Shown piece by piece: positions 46,327-59,872 of a DNA stretch of 64,000 nt (position 1 is the stretch's first letter; every line of letters begins with the position of its first letter). Source of the stretch: Ziziphus jujuba. Lineage: Eukaryota; Streptophyta; Magnoliopsida; Rosales; Rhamnaceae. The stretch lies in contig NC_083379.1 of assembly GCF_031755915.1 (NCBI RefSeq), positions 44,276,001-44,340,000 on the forward strand. The letters run 5' to 3'. The position numbers and the translations under genes were made by a program. Below the pieces are notes generated by a model. It was not told the DNA's origin, did no database searches, and was given only the letters and a program-made list of their open reading frames with translations.

Positions 46327-46865
46327 AAGGAAGCTATCTCCTGTTTACAAATTTTGTCAAAGATTTTGTATATAATTGAGTGCGGTGTAATTCTCTCTGT
46401 CATTAACGGTTAAAAAATAGTGTTCGACTTTCATTAGTAGTAGTTTTGTCGATAAATATTTCCATTCTACACATCATGCAAAATGTTAAAATAGTTATAT
46501 AAGGCTTCCAAGTTTCTAATTTGTCTCACTTTCTTCATTAAAGAAAGAAAATCTTGAAGAAAGGACCATTACGACTTGCACAAGCAAAAAGAGAATACAT
46601 AAACAAGCAACAAAGGAAAAAAGTATTCCCAACTTCCGATTACCAATTTGATCCACAAATATATTAATGGATACATTGGTACTGCTTAACCTAGAATGTC
46701 TTACCTCTAATATTTTGCTATACAGCTATGATTACCAAACATTTATCTCTTACCAAACAAGGGCTTATTCACCCTAAAACCTCATAAAACACCACCAGAT
46801 TTAGGGCGCCATATAGGAACTTTTGGGGGGTGGGGGGGAAGAGAATTAATAGCATGTCACTTCGC
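46327..46865. other. Convergent 3' region of RadA and PFK
   Basis: Holds the 3' UTRs of the two tail-to-tail genes. A short G-run lies at 46828-46839. No additional gene seen. Confidence 0.6.
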
Positions 46866-49800
46866 TTAGACATTGTTGTTCTCTTTAGGGCCGTTATGCG
46901 CTTCTAATGATTGGGATGTTGTATCTTCCTCTTTTTGGTCTCCAAGGAAATGTTTAGAATTAGGGTCCACAAAGCTTGGCTGATTTGTTGAAGATAGTAG
47001 CCTTGCCCACATCCTGTCTGTTATCACTACCTTGTTTTGTCTCTCTATCACCCTCTGCACCATAACAAATATTCGGCTTTAGCATATAACTGCACACAAC
47101 TAAAAGTAGGAAACATTTTTCAACAGAGAAAATAAAAAATAAAATATATATATATATATAAGTATAAATTTTTTTCTGAGCAATTAGTCCATCAACTGAA
47201 CGATCAGCTCTCAGCAAAAGTAAACAAACAAAAGTAAATTAAACAAGCAGCAATAATTTATCAAAAATTCCATTATGAGTAAGAGTGATAAACCACCTTC
47301 TGAATGCAGGCAGTGTCTTTTTTTGACTAACTAAATAAGAGGCCGAACATCAATAAAGAAAAAATTGCTAAGCATAATGAACTTACATTAAATGGTATGT
47401 AAGCATGCCTTCCATTAACTGGGCCAATTGTGAAGCCTGTGTATCCTGCCATCGCACCATGAATCGCACTGTGAGCAAGGAGAGTGCAGTAGACATTATC
47501 TGATGCATTGCTTGGAACAGCTCGGATCATGTATGTTGGATCTGTCACACATGAAAAATTAATTGCTCCATTAGGCTACTGCTCTAGGATGTTCACTTGT
47601 ACAAAATGATAAGTTACCAAGGATCGTAAGCTATACCAATATATTTGAGATTTATAGTCAACTTTTGCCGCTTTGCAAAGTAATCCTACAGCAGGAAAAG
47701 AGAAAGTATTAATAAAAATAAACCTATTGATGTGGAAAATAGGTACGTCTACAACATGAGAAAGTAAGGTTCTTCTCCATATGAAACAATGAAAAGCCAC
47801 TGATATGAATATAATCTTTGAATAAAAAAAATGACTTGATTCTACATGCATTGAATAAGAGTTTTCAATGGAACCAACACATTGGTCACCATGACCACGT
47901 TATGGTATTACCGTATCTTAGAATTTTTTATCCTGTCTTTGCCCTTGTTTTCAAAAGTGAAATGGAAAGTAGATAAAACCAGTAGCTTATGATGCATTTA
48001 AGATAGGGACGATGCTAATCTGGATCTTAATTTGTGGTAACATGCATGGCAGAACAGAAAATTACCACAACACCAACCAACCAACACACATTCGACATGG
48101 CAAAGAAAGACTTAACAACAATCACAGATAAAATATTGCAGCAAGCACACCGTAATCTTCTGTGATAACCACAGACAGAAACACTTAACAACAATCACAG
48201 AGAAAATATTGCAGCAAGCACACCTTAATCTTCTGTGATAACCACAGACCAACATCTTGGAGTAGCTTATTTCCAGAAGCATCCTGCCGGTGCAAACTAC
48301 GCATACTTTCAGAAAGAAGATCTTGGCCTGCACCTTCTGCTATCACTATAACCATGTGCCCATTCTCTTTGAGTCTCTTCTCAATGTATTCCAAAAGTCC
48401 TCCTCGCCCTTCAAGATAAAAGGGTGATTCCGGAATCAGGCAACAATCCACATCTCGGCTGGCAAGAGTAGCATACATAGCTATGAATCCTGCATGTGTA
48501 GGTAATATTGTAAGAATACTAGAATCACAAGGGAATATGAACAAATACAACCAAATTTCCTCTTCTAGTTGGATGATATTAATTGTTGTTGATGTTACAG
48601 AATCATGCAATTATCGATGGTATTCAAACATACAGTATTAGTTTATAAAGATGGTTTATTTGCATGTATTAACCTGCACAACTTGTAGAAGCCATAGCCA
48701 TGCTTAATAAAATCAACCAAACATGAATAATTTGCTAAAGATGAAGAATCAGATTTTTGGCAAGGCCAATTGTTCTTATCTGTCTAAGTTGTAGATGACC
48801 ATGGGATAACTCTAATCAAACCTCGTAATCACTTTGGACTCTTCAATGATGACAATGCAAGATAGGGCTGTATGAAGTTGTTTAGGTATAAGTAAAGAAG
48901 ATCAAGGACAATAGCAGTAAAAAGGAGGGAGAAAATGAAGGCTCCAGAAAAGTGATAAGTTTATTGGTTGATTTTTTTGGTAAAAAAGAGTATTAACACA
49001 AATTGACAGTGTATAAAGGAAGACATAAAATTCGATACAGCCATTCTACCCCAAAAAAAATTTAAAACAGCCACTAAGTAGAACCAATATGGCAACATAT
49101 CACCATCTTGCAGTAAACTTCTCATACAGTCAAGTTTCAATCACCCTCAGCCCCAAAACTATAATATTACTAAGAGGAAGAGAACTCACCACTGTAGCGA
49201 CCCATTAACTTGACAACACCAATACCATTCTCAAAACTTTCAGCTTCAACATGGGCAGCGTTGATAGCTCGTTGAGCCTCCTCAACAGCCGTATCAAAGC
49301 CAAAGGATTTGTCGATAACCTGAATCAGAATGGGAATAACATCCAACTTGAGACACTTTGAAGATAGAATCATTCATTTGTATTGGATGGGGTTAGTGTT
49401 TCAGTCATATTTCAAAAGATGTCGTGTTATGATAAGTACCGGAATGTCATTATCAATGGTCTTTGGAATTCCTGCCACAGCAACTTTGAGGCCACGCCTC
49501 CTGATTTCCTGCACAGTTGAAGTGTTGGGTAAATACTAAAATCTCAACCAGCAATTGTATCTTTAGAAAAAAAATTATACTTTAAATCGCCTGATATGCT
49601 GTCAACATTGATTATCAGCAAAATTCCTAGCAAGTGCAGCAATCCAGATCTGTGACAGTTCCACATCAAACTGTATTACCTCAAAAATCACTGAAGCTCC
49701 TTTCTGAGTTCCATCTCCTCCAATTATATAAACCTGAAATGCATTGTGTCATCTTTTCTCAGGAGTCTGTAAATACAGTTTTTTTTTTTTTTTTTTTAAC

Positions 49801-52115
49801 AGGACAGAACCAACCATGTATATAATGAATATATGGATCAAAACTTTGGCAGACAAAAAATACCTGATTAATGCCCCGGTCCTGAATGCTGTCCACTATC
49901 TTTGAGGTTTCATGACCACCACGAGATGTCCCAAGGATGGTTCCACCACGCTTATGGATGTTATTCACAACCTTTGGCGTTAAAGGGATCGTATTTCTTG
50001 CATAAAAACCTCTGTATCCTCCCTACATGTACAAAACCATCCCACAAATACAATACATTTTAACCACACATTTAAAGATATTCAGAATATGAATCAACCC
50101 CAAGGAAGTCATAAAAGCACACACTGCTTTGGGATCTCAAAAGGATATGAGAACAGAAAAATCGTAATAATATGCCAAGGAAAAAAATTCCAAGAATCTT
50201 CAATACGTTACTTGGAATGTGTCTGCATGTGTATAACAGAAGATTGTTCATACCTCTATTCCAAGAACTCTGTGGACACCATACATGTCATACAAGCCGC
50301 AAACTATTTCTCTAATTACTGTATTTAGACCAGGGCATAGACCACCACACGTTACAATACAGGCATACACTTCATCTGATTCAAAATAAACCTGAGAAAC
50401 AGTTTCAATATCTGATATAATAGATGAAGAAAGAAGAAATGGAGGAGAAGATTTTATAAAAGATAAAACCTTCTGACGGGGTCCGGCACGTCGAAAATGT
50501 GTCCCCCTTGGGCTACTTCTATGAACAACAATCTGCATAAATGAAAATGGAGTAGAATCAGAAAATGCTGCACAAAGATATTCAGAAAATCCTTCCAAGT
50601 CACTATGATAACAACCACAAATGCAGAATAATAGGAAAATTTTCATTTTCCGTATTGATATAATCCATAAAAGCAAAGCAACATCCAAATGACTATATTC
50701 AAAAGATAGACCCCAAAAAGATAGTCACCTTCTCTGCAACTGTATCACCGACATTAACAAAATATTGCCTGCTCAGACATCAGATAAATTCAATTGTTAG
50801 TAGCTTCAATGTTGTAATATTAATTGAACCATCAAGAAACTCAAAAAACAATCAAACTTAGGATCATTATGATACTCACTTAACCACTGAATAAGAAGGA
50901 TTATCTTGCAATGGATTGGGATGTGTCTGCATGATATATGATAAAGAAGAAATCTATATGTTAGAATTTTTTTGCCCATAACAGTATGCTTTTCCATAAA
51001 CACAAAAAAATAATAATAAAAAATAAAAAAGTAAAGTGTTGGAAGATTGGAACCCGCATTTAGTCACCAAAAATAAATACAAAAAGCATATTACAAACAA
51101 TTCAAAGAGACTCTTACATCCAAAATTATTAATTAACTGCTTTATTTCATAAATTGTTGCATTGTAAACAAATTTTTTGTTCCAGGTCCTTTTAATGGTA
51201 AACTACCTAGATGAATTCTACAAATCAAAAGTGTTAGCCCGACCAAAACCCCGCTTTCTTAGTTCTATTTTTTATTGCTAGTTTTCACAATTTACTTAAA
51301 AACAAAGAGAAAGAAACTTTGGAAAAAATAAATAAATAAAAAAGCAAACCTGTCTCCGAAATTTATGTGTTACCTATTCACATAAGCCCGTTAACTTCAC
51401 AAAGAGCAACGTCAAATAATAATAATAACAATTTATCAACGAAATTAGCAACCAGCTATTAAAAAAATTAGTTTTAAAAGAAAAAAAAAAAAGTAAACTA
51501 ATTTAAAAGAAAATCAGATTCTTTGAGATTCAATTCTGAATGAAATTTAATAATCATAAAAATTCTGTTTGGCTGTCGATCAATTAATATGGAAAAAAAA
51601 AAAAAAAAAAAGCTACTTTTTTTTTTTCTAGCTATAACCGACTATACTGTTTTTTCCCGCGAAAACAAAATGCAAAGCAAATGGCAAAACAAGAAACCAA
51701 CTGAAAGTCAGTAAAGCATATATATAAGTTTCTACTGAAAAAGACACCGATCAGACCAGACGTCAAATTTGAAGAATTCACTTTCCTTTCTTTCCCTAGA
51801 TTTTCTAGTCAACCTAGCGAACCGTTAAGAGGGAGAGATAGAAAGAGAGATTACAGGAAGATCAGGGATGTAATCAGATAGGTGAGGAACATCTTCAAGA
51901 ACGTAGCCAGCGGGACCGGCAACGACTTTAGGCTCGGAATTGATAGAAATTCCCATTGTAGCCTTGGAATTTTCTCTGGGAGTGGAATTGGGAAGCGAGT
52001 TGGAGAAGATGTAGCGCTTGTGATTGGGAACTATATCAGGGAATGAGTTTGTAGGATCGAAGCAGCGGAAACTGGGACTGGTGATTGTAGCAGAGCCTGA
52101 AATGGTGGAATCCAT
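46866..52115 (-). CDS. PFK: ATP-dependent 6-phosphofructokinase, plant type (539 aa)
   Basis: Phosphorylates fructose 6-phosphate to fructose 1,6-bisphosphate in glycolysis. Thirteen exons (minus strand): 51855-52115, 50880-50926, 50729-50768, 50470-50532, 50254-50391, 49864-50022, 49680-49733, 49440-49508, 49190-49319, 48224-48489, 47637-47685, 47387-47541, 46866-47054; all phases close. Visible motifs: CGGLCPGLN (about 152-160), GGDGTQKGA (about 241-249; GGDGT marks the ATP-using class, PPi enzymes have GGDDS), catalytic PKTIDNDIP (about 268-276), MGRYSGF, and IAEGAGQD. Sequence is closest to the cytosolic PFK3/PFK7-type group as I remember it. The roughly 54-residue Ser/Asn-rich N-terminal extension before [12 protein letters not shown] is longer than usual there. 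I chose the ATG at 52115; upstream codons in frame lack ATG. A 73-bp duplication spans the intron 10 donor. Confidence 0.95.
48104..48249. repeat. 73-bp tandem duplication across the PFK exon 10 / intron 10 boundary
   Basis: Two units (48104-48176 and 48177-48249) differ at only a few positions. The right unit contains the last 26 bases of exon 10 and the working donor. The left unit, inside intron 10, holds a second copy of the exon end and a second GTGTGC donor. Use of the distal donor would add 73 bases and reach an in-frame TAA after about 12 codons. Confidence 0.9.
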
Positions 52116-55100
52116 TTTATCACAGCATTTGGAAGCAGTGTCGAAGATTTTGAGAGGCAATATTTGTAGCCGTCGATGATTGATCTCGCGGCCCTTAGAT
52201 GTTTACTTAATAATAGTTTTATGTATTTGATCACCTCTCAGGAAATAATATAAGTCATTTTGTGGACTTTGTTTTTATAAAATAATAATTTATTTACAAC
52301 AACCCCCCATTATGTTATTTATTTATTTATTTGTTTTTGTCGGAATACTAGAAGCTTGGAACTTCACTAGATTATTCAGAGGGATGGCGTGAAGGTGTTG
52401 GAACAAGGGTATAATTGTAAATCAAGAAGGTCGGTCTGAGTTTAAAGATTGTTTTGGAAGTTAGTTTCTTCATTAATATGCGAATCAAATTCGAATCTTC
52501 CAATGACGACGTTTTTACGTTGTGTGAATTTGTTGATTTTGCTTACTATGGAAATGAAAGTAGTACTTTTTGAATTGATTTCTTCCACTTGGAAAAATCA
52601 GAGGACGTGAATATGGACAAAAAGTGAAAGTGCATAGTATAAGGCGGTTTTTTGGTAATTATATAGGTTGATCATCAAAGCCACTCGTTTATGCATTCTA
52701 GTGCCACCCCCGCCAATTCTGCAACTGTAAAAGCGGAGCGCCCGACACCTGTCCCCACGCCCACTGGAATTTGCTGATCAAACCTAGAAATTTTAAATAT
52801 ATGCTATTTGCAATTTTTTATCTTTTTAGTATTATTATTATTATTTTTGCTAAGAGAGCAGTTTTTTTTTTTTTTTTTTAAACCAATCCAACTATCAACG
52901 TTTGCATCTTGATAAGATAACCGTCTTATTATAGAAACATTTAACATCTGAATTTTATTTAGTGCTTGAAATTAATTATATAACCTCAATTATTAGCGAT
53001 GGATGTAATCAAAGCATAGCTTGAGAGTGAATAATATAGTATTTTATACACATGCCACTTGTTACCAAAGAAATATACGTGGTCGTGACATCTAATGGCA
53101 TGCTTGAACTTGATAAGTGATCTCACCTATTGCAAAAAATAAATAATTAATAATAATAATAATAAAAAATCACGTTTCATCAGTCACTTTCATATGTTGT
53201 ATATGATTAAACTAATGCAATACAGACGCATGGCAAACCTTGTTATAAACCATAGATTTCTTTCAATATGTACCAGATAAAAACTGTCATCAATGACGAT
53301 ATTATGTCAGCATGGCACGCTAATGAAGTATAAGTGAAAATTAAGAGCAAAACTATTAAACTAATTGGAAAAACAATATTAGATTCCATTTTAATATTTA
53401 TATATACACATACAAATGCTTGTTATTCTATAGTGGGTGATGTCTTTCAAATTATGTGGACGCATCAAATTATATTTGATTTTGATAATTTACTGTTATA
53501 ATTAATTAATTAATTAATTACATGCAATTACATGAGGGACTTCCACCGTACCTCCAATTAATTAATAATTTTTTCACTGAGCTGGTTTATTAATTGGTTC
53601 ATTGAAATATATGTATGTATATATTTTGAGAAAGATTCATGATTGGTCAGAAATGGTTTCCTTTTTGGTTTTTATACTTATTTTCATCATGTTTCTGCAG
53701 GGTTGAACTAATAATATATTCAGTATGAGTTTCTTCTTTTTTCTTTTTCTCAATGTTGCTTGCACTTGGTCTGACTTTTATAGAAAATAAGCTACTGATT
53801 GGAAGGCCTTCTTCTTCCATGAGAAAATTGAAGTCAACGACTCTAGCTGTCAAATAATTGCGGCAATGTATTAGCCACTTACCCATAAATAAACATCTCA
53901 TAAATAAAATAAAATGAAATTGTTTATGTTCTAATCAGCTCAGCTAGTTAATTCACCCTGAGATAGAGCTTAAAAAGTTATGCAAGCAAAAATAAATAAA
54001 TAAATAAATTGGGTGATAAAAGGTTAAAATTATTTGGTCGTGTGCATAAAAAGAAATAAGTTAAAAACTCATGCATTTGATAAAGTTTTTATACATTAAT
54101 TTATCCATAAAGCTCAGACAACAAAACCAAAACATAATCAACTTACTTCCTAACTAGTATTGATTCTGTCCAATGCACGATATGTATAACTGCAATAAAT
54201 AATTTTAATAATTAATTAAATTCAAATTGAATCAAATTAATTAATTCAATAATTTTTATTATAACGAAAATTGAAATTAAAGAGGAAATATTGTTCAATA
54301 ATTATATGTCTGATTGATTGGGAGTTAAAGATCACTTGTTTCATTATCTATTTATAGGTGAAGACCTTCAACCTGATAAGGATACAAATATCATTCTGAA
54401 TAATGAATGTAAATTTTTCTTAATTCCTAAAATGAAGTCATTATTCCAAATTAAATTTTTTTTCTATATTATTTGAATTAATTTGAAAATTGACAATGTA
54501 TAGTCACCACTCATCTTTTAAGAAGATTAAATAAAGAGATCAATTTTATTATTGAAATCTATATATTATAATATTGAATCATCATAATTAATTTCAAATA
54601 ATTAATTATATTATGATATTGCAATTAATTAATTTATCTATATTAAATCCTCATTGTAATTATATTTATTATTGTTATTATTATTATCATTATTATTTAC
54701 CATATAACCTTATGAGGTAATTTATTTATGGTTAGATATATTTTATTAAAATTAAATAAAGAGATTAATTTCATTATTGAAATCTATATGTTATGATATT
54801 GAAATTTCATTTATTGCACATCTATGTATGTATATGTATTAATGTATGGAATCTAATTATTAATTATCATATACAAAATCTTTTTATTTTACAATAAAAT
54901 AAATATATTAAACTAATAAAGAGATTATAAATCTATTTTCAAATTTTTTTTATTCTGACTATTTTTTTTTTGGTATTCCCTACAAATGATTAATTTCTTT
55001 GTAATAATAATAATAACTTTGTAAGGTTATTATTATTATAATAATTATTATTATTGTAATTTAATTATTGCTACTAATTTTGATTTATCATCAAAGCATG

Positions 55101-58100
55101 GGACCTTCCAAAGTCTTAGGAGACGAACTTTGATTGTCCATTGCATCTTGCTAGTATTGCTCTGATTGATAAGATCGATCTACCCGGTCATATTTGAAAA
55201 TCTATATAAAAGTTTTATTGATAATATGTAGTTTTGGATTTTTTTTTTCTCCATTGTATACAAAACAATATTTAATATGCAGAGGAAGGATAATATATAT
55301 ATATTAGGCCTCTTGAAAATGGTAAAGTTTTGAGATTATGATTCTAATTTTCTGCAAAATTTGTTTATGAGATAAATTGATATTTATCCTCAAGTAAAAT
55401 AATTAAAATTTAAATATTTTTAGGGTTAATTAAATAGGTCAACATTATTAGTAGTTAATTTCTTTATTTTATTTATTTTATTTTTTATATTTTCAGAAAA
55501 TTATATATTCTAAAAAGGAAAGAAAATAAAAAGAAGAATACTATGTTATATATACATATAAGTAATGATGAACAATATATGCATATATTCTAAAAAGGAA
55601 GGAATGGTGAAAAATATAAAAGTAAAGTCATGGATCACACTCACTGTCACATGGTTGTAATCTTGGAAAATTACAAAGTATCGAATACTATGTTATATAT
55701 ACATATACATATCTTTACTTGATTATCTAATAAATTATTCCACATTTCTATGAACTGAAAAAAATAAAAAATATATAGAATATTTTTTATTAAATAATCA
55801 AGTAATCAAATTATGAGATATTTAACCTTAAAACTATAATCATGGAAAGATGTTAATTAACCCTAAAACTATAATCATGGAAAGAGGTTATTTATGGGAT
55901 AAATTGATATTTATCCTCAAATAAAATAATTATACCAATAGTTTAAGGTTAATTAAATAGGTCAACATTTTCCTTATTAGTAGTTAGTTTCTTTATTTTA
56001 GTTTTTATTTTTTATATTTTTATAAAAATATATATTCTAAAAAGGAAGGAAAACAAAAAAAATAATACTATGTTATATATACATATAAGTAACGATGAAC
56101 AATATATATATATGTATATACATATATTCTAAAAAGGAAGGAACGATAGAACAATATATAAGTAAAATCATGGATAAAAATATACAGAATAATTTTTATC
56201 AGTTAATCAAATAATCAAATTATGAGATATTTAACCCTAAAATAATTAACCTTAAAACTATAATCATGAAAAGAGGTTAATTAACCTTAAGACTATAATC
56301 ATGGAAAGAAGTTATTTATGTGATAAATTGATATTTATCCTCAAATAAAATAATTAAAATTTAAATAGTTTTAGGGTTAATTAAATTGGTCAACATTAGT
56401 TTTCTTTTTTTTTTTTTTCATATTTTCAGAAAATTATATATTCTAAAAAGGACAAAAAAAAAAAAGAATACTAAAATCAAATATATACATATAAGTAATG
56501 GTGAATAATACATTCATATATATTGTTAAATTCGTAAAGAATGGTCCTTGGTTCCTAAATTGGGTCTATGAATTATTTTATAACTAAAAATATTTTACAA
56601 TTACAGGAAACAATTAGGAATAGAAAAAGAATAATCTAATAGGCAAGATTACTGACATTAGAATGAATTCAGTATTTATAAGTTATTGTTGAATGCCTTT
56701 GCCCTTCAATTAATGAATTTAGTATTTATAAGTTATTGATTGTCCGTAGTATACACATTTTGTTAAGGGAAAAACTAATTGTTATGAGAGAAATGAACAA
56801 CAAAATTCTTAATACAGTTATCAAGGAAGAGAAATTAGAGGCAACAAAATCAAAATATATTTATATATATTTTTATATTAACAAAAAGAAAAAACGTATA
56901 GAAATTCCATACCTATGCTGATGAAAGAGGGATTTAAAAGACATCAAACTGTATCCCTTTCAAAAGCGCTAAAAGTGAAAAAAAGCAAACCAACCCAGAA
57001 ATGAGAGTTAGAAAACGAAGCATTCAAAGCAAACACATTTAAGCTAAAACCAGCAAAAGCAAATAAAGCATGCAAACCAAATAAGTCCAAAAACCAATAG
57101 ATCATCGACAACCCATATCTCAAAAAGACAGCAAAATGCAATGTCAGTTTCAAAAACCCATTAACAATTTGTTCTGAAAAGAAAACAAAAATTTGGATTC
57201 TAGAACGAGAAAAATAAAAAATGAAAACGCAAAAAAAGTAAAACAGATAGTTCTACATTCCCAAAATTGAATTGAAAACGTACTAAGGAAAACTTATGCG
57301 CTTCAATTCCAATGCCAAAAAGGAGCTGCAACATTATGTTGAATACAAAAGGAAAAAGATTAGCAGGATTGGCTTCCGTGTGCGACTGTTTTTGTTTGTT
57401 TTGTAATTTTTTTTTTTTTAATTTTTGAAATGGTTTATATTGAAAAGTTGACCAAATTTGGTCCCAAATTGATTTATATGATATCACCGATAATTGCTAT
57501 TTGAAAATTTTTATATGATATTATTGATTCAAAATCTTTAATGTATATATTATTATTATTTGATAGTTATAGAAAATTATATTGAAAATTAATTTTATAC
57601 ATATTTGGTTATATACATACGTGGTAAGATAATGAATATAATAAATAATAACTGATAATAAATAAAATAAAATTATAAATAAAAATGATGCTTTTGGAAG
57701 AAATTTGGATGAAGCGTATGCAACACATCACATACGGTTATATATTATATAGATTACTTCCTTCCCCATTAATGAATCTCGTGTCAAAGGCTAGTATGTA
57801 TTGTATATATCATACAAAACCCCTAGGCCAGTACGTTGCAACCGGCCAACATATTTGATCTGTTTTATTATTTGTAATCCTGTTGCTAAGTAAATGTCGG
57901 AAATTGAACAAATATTATTATCTAACAAAAAGAAAGATGACAAAGGCGCACTTGGAAGCATCCGGTGATCCCTTAGAATTTATAAAGGAGATATTAGATA
58001 CCCAAAAACAACCAAAATTTATTTGCTTTTAAGTGAAATTGCCGGCCCCAAAAAAATCCACGTGGCACTCCAGGATTTTTTTTTTTTACTTTTTTTCTTT

Positions 58101-58206
58101 AATTCATTCTAAAGATTTTTTTCTTTATTAATGGTCTTCATGGATACCCATTCCATGTTGCATTGTGCTCCAAGGTAAAGCCAATAAAAAAAAAAAAGAG
58201 GGAAAA
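52116..58206. other. 6-kb AT-rich gene desert
   Basis: The first few hundred bases are the PFK promoter and 5' UTR. A GC-richer island at 52690-52780 shows no frame of note. From 53,900 the sequence is extremely AT-rich. A TAAATAAAGAGAT..AATTT phrase with GAAATCTATAT recurs at about 54524 and 54754. Tandem repeats at 55371-56520 are listed separately. Short open frames at 53647-53901 and 56944-57487 have no recognisable motif. No tRNA or other RNA gene was recognised. Confidence 0.55.
55371..56520. repeat. Large tandem repeat, three imperfect units of about 425-525 bp
   Basis: Unit starts are marked by GATAAATTGATATTTATCCT at 55371, 55898 and 56322. Each continues with AAATAGGTCAACATT or AAATTGGTCAACATT, a T-rich segment, TATATTCTAAAAAGGA and a TATATACATATAAGTAA segment. 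The phrase CTATAATCATGGAAAGA repeats just before each of the later units. Purely AT-rich, no coding content. Confidence 0.8.
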
Positions 58207-59872
58207 ATGAAAGGTTGGAGAGTCCCGAGAAGGTCATCGACTCATGGAGTGAAGGACATGAATATTATTGAGAGAGATGAAGATCTCATGCTCTTTCGAG
58301 AGTTGCACCAGCGCGATAAAGATCGCATCCTCAGCCTCCTTCTGCCTGTTTCCGATGAATTTGAGCCTAACGGTACGTACGTACCTTATATATATATGTA
58401 TATATATATATATATATATTGTTATATGTTTTTCTTTACAAGTAAACGTTTTGTTCATTTGTACGTGCTTTAATTAAATTGCAAATTATGGTACATACAT
58501 TTTGTTTTCTAGTGCCGGAAGGAAAACAAGGAGAACTTTACAGAATTCCATCTGCCAAGAAAGGATCTTCAGGATTTGAATTTCTTGCCGAAAACGACAA
58601 GCACGAGACCGATTGGTACAGTGTGTCTATATTTATATATATTTACTTATAAGATTAGTTAGAAATTAATTATATTTGATGATTAATTGTGATTTTGAAG
58701 TACATTAAATGTGCAGGCTAAAAACACCACCTGCAACTCCTCTGTTTGCATCTTTAGAAATGGAAGCAACCGGCCCTCAACTTGTGAATATTAATAATAA
58801 TAAAAACACTCCAAATTCAATCCCGGCCCTCCAACAACCTCCTCTATCAAGGGTATATATGCTTTTATACACATCAGTTGATATTTTGTTATATATTATG
58901 CATTTTGGAAATTTTGTTAAAGAACTAGATGGCCAAACTCACTCATGAAGATAATATTTTAACCAGTTTGCAGCTGCCATTCCAGAGGCACCATCAAAAC
59001 CCAGAAATGTTATTGGAGCTCCAAAATCTCCCAATTTCCAACAACCAAAAAAATCCCCTCTCAGATCCATCACCCCAATTCAGAATCAGAGACCCACCAC
59101 CATCACATCTTCTACTACTCAAACGAAGAAACCCACCAGATCAACTCCTCCTGCTCACCCAAATATTAACAACAATACAAAGAAATCGATATCTAATAAC
59201 ACTAAGAAAGAAAGGCAAATGGAATCCCTGGTCTCGAACCTTTCCAAAAACGCCACCACTGCAGTGGTGGATATTATTAATCCCAAGACAAATAAGCCAA
59301 GAAGCAGAGCCGTGTCGCCGCTGGTAAGATCAACAATTCCGGCTCAAATCCCGGAGTTTTCGAATGAGACGCCTCCTAATCTGATAACAGATGATCAACG
59401 TTCAATTTCTGCTACACGGGGTCGACCAGCTGCCAAACCAGCTGAACCTGCAAGGAGGCAATCCTGTTCTCCAAGCGTCACCAGGGGTCGCAAAGTAGTG
59501 GAGGCAATCAGGAGCAAACAAGAGGGTGTCAATCAGAAAGATAGAATTCAAGTTTTGGGGAGTAAGATGGTGGAGAAGGTTATGAATGCTAGAAAATCTA
59601 ATATGAATTATTCACCTACTCATGAATCACTAAAAGATAGAAGGCCAAAGTCACGGGGTTCGATGAGTGAAGCCTCTGCTCCTCGAACTGGAAGGATGAT
59701 TTCTAGTAATGCTAAACCAAATCCCCCAACCTTATGGTATGTAATTATATAATTTCTAGTTTTTTCAATCTCTTATAGTATATGAATATATGATCTATGT
59801 GCTAAGTATATATTTGATACAATTGATTGTTTTATTTGATTTATTTGTATAAGGTCGCACTCCCGGAGATAA
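58207..59872 (+). CDS. Basic proline/serine-rich protein, BPP-type (397 aa)
   Basis: Exons: 58207-58372, 58513-58615, 58717-58852, 58967-59736, 59854-59872; phases close. The N-terminus carries the family blocks RDEDLMLFRELHQRDKDR, LLLPVSDEF and, after LYRIPSAKKG, TDWLKTPPATPLF with SLEMEA. The rest is a long basic, Ser/Thr/Pro/Asn-rich, probably disordered region with RGRP and SRA(V)SP motifs. These blocks match the plant basic proline-rich protein family, described as microtubule-associated and affecting directional growth (family assignment from memory). The conserved C-terminal helix of longer members (the SLDMAIRHMDIRR-type region) is not seen; the last exon adds only SHSRR before a stop. 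If the last intron is retained, the protein would end YVII instead. So the C-terminus may be truncated or mis-modelled. Confidence 0.75.

Noticed and set aside
56944..57487. Minus-strand hydrophobic frames in the gene desert
   Set aside because: Composition follows A/T-rich DNA; no conserved motif, splice structure or promoter.
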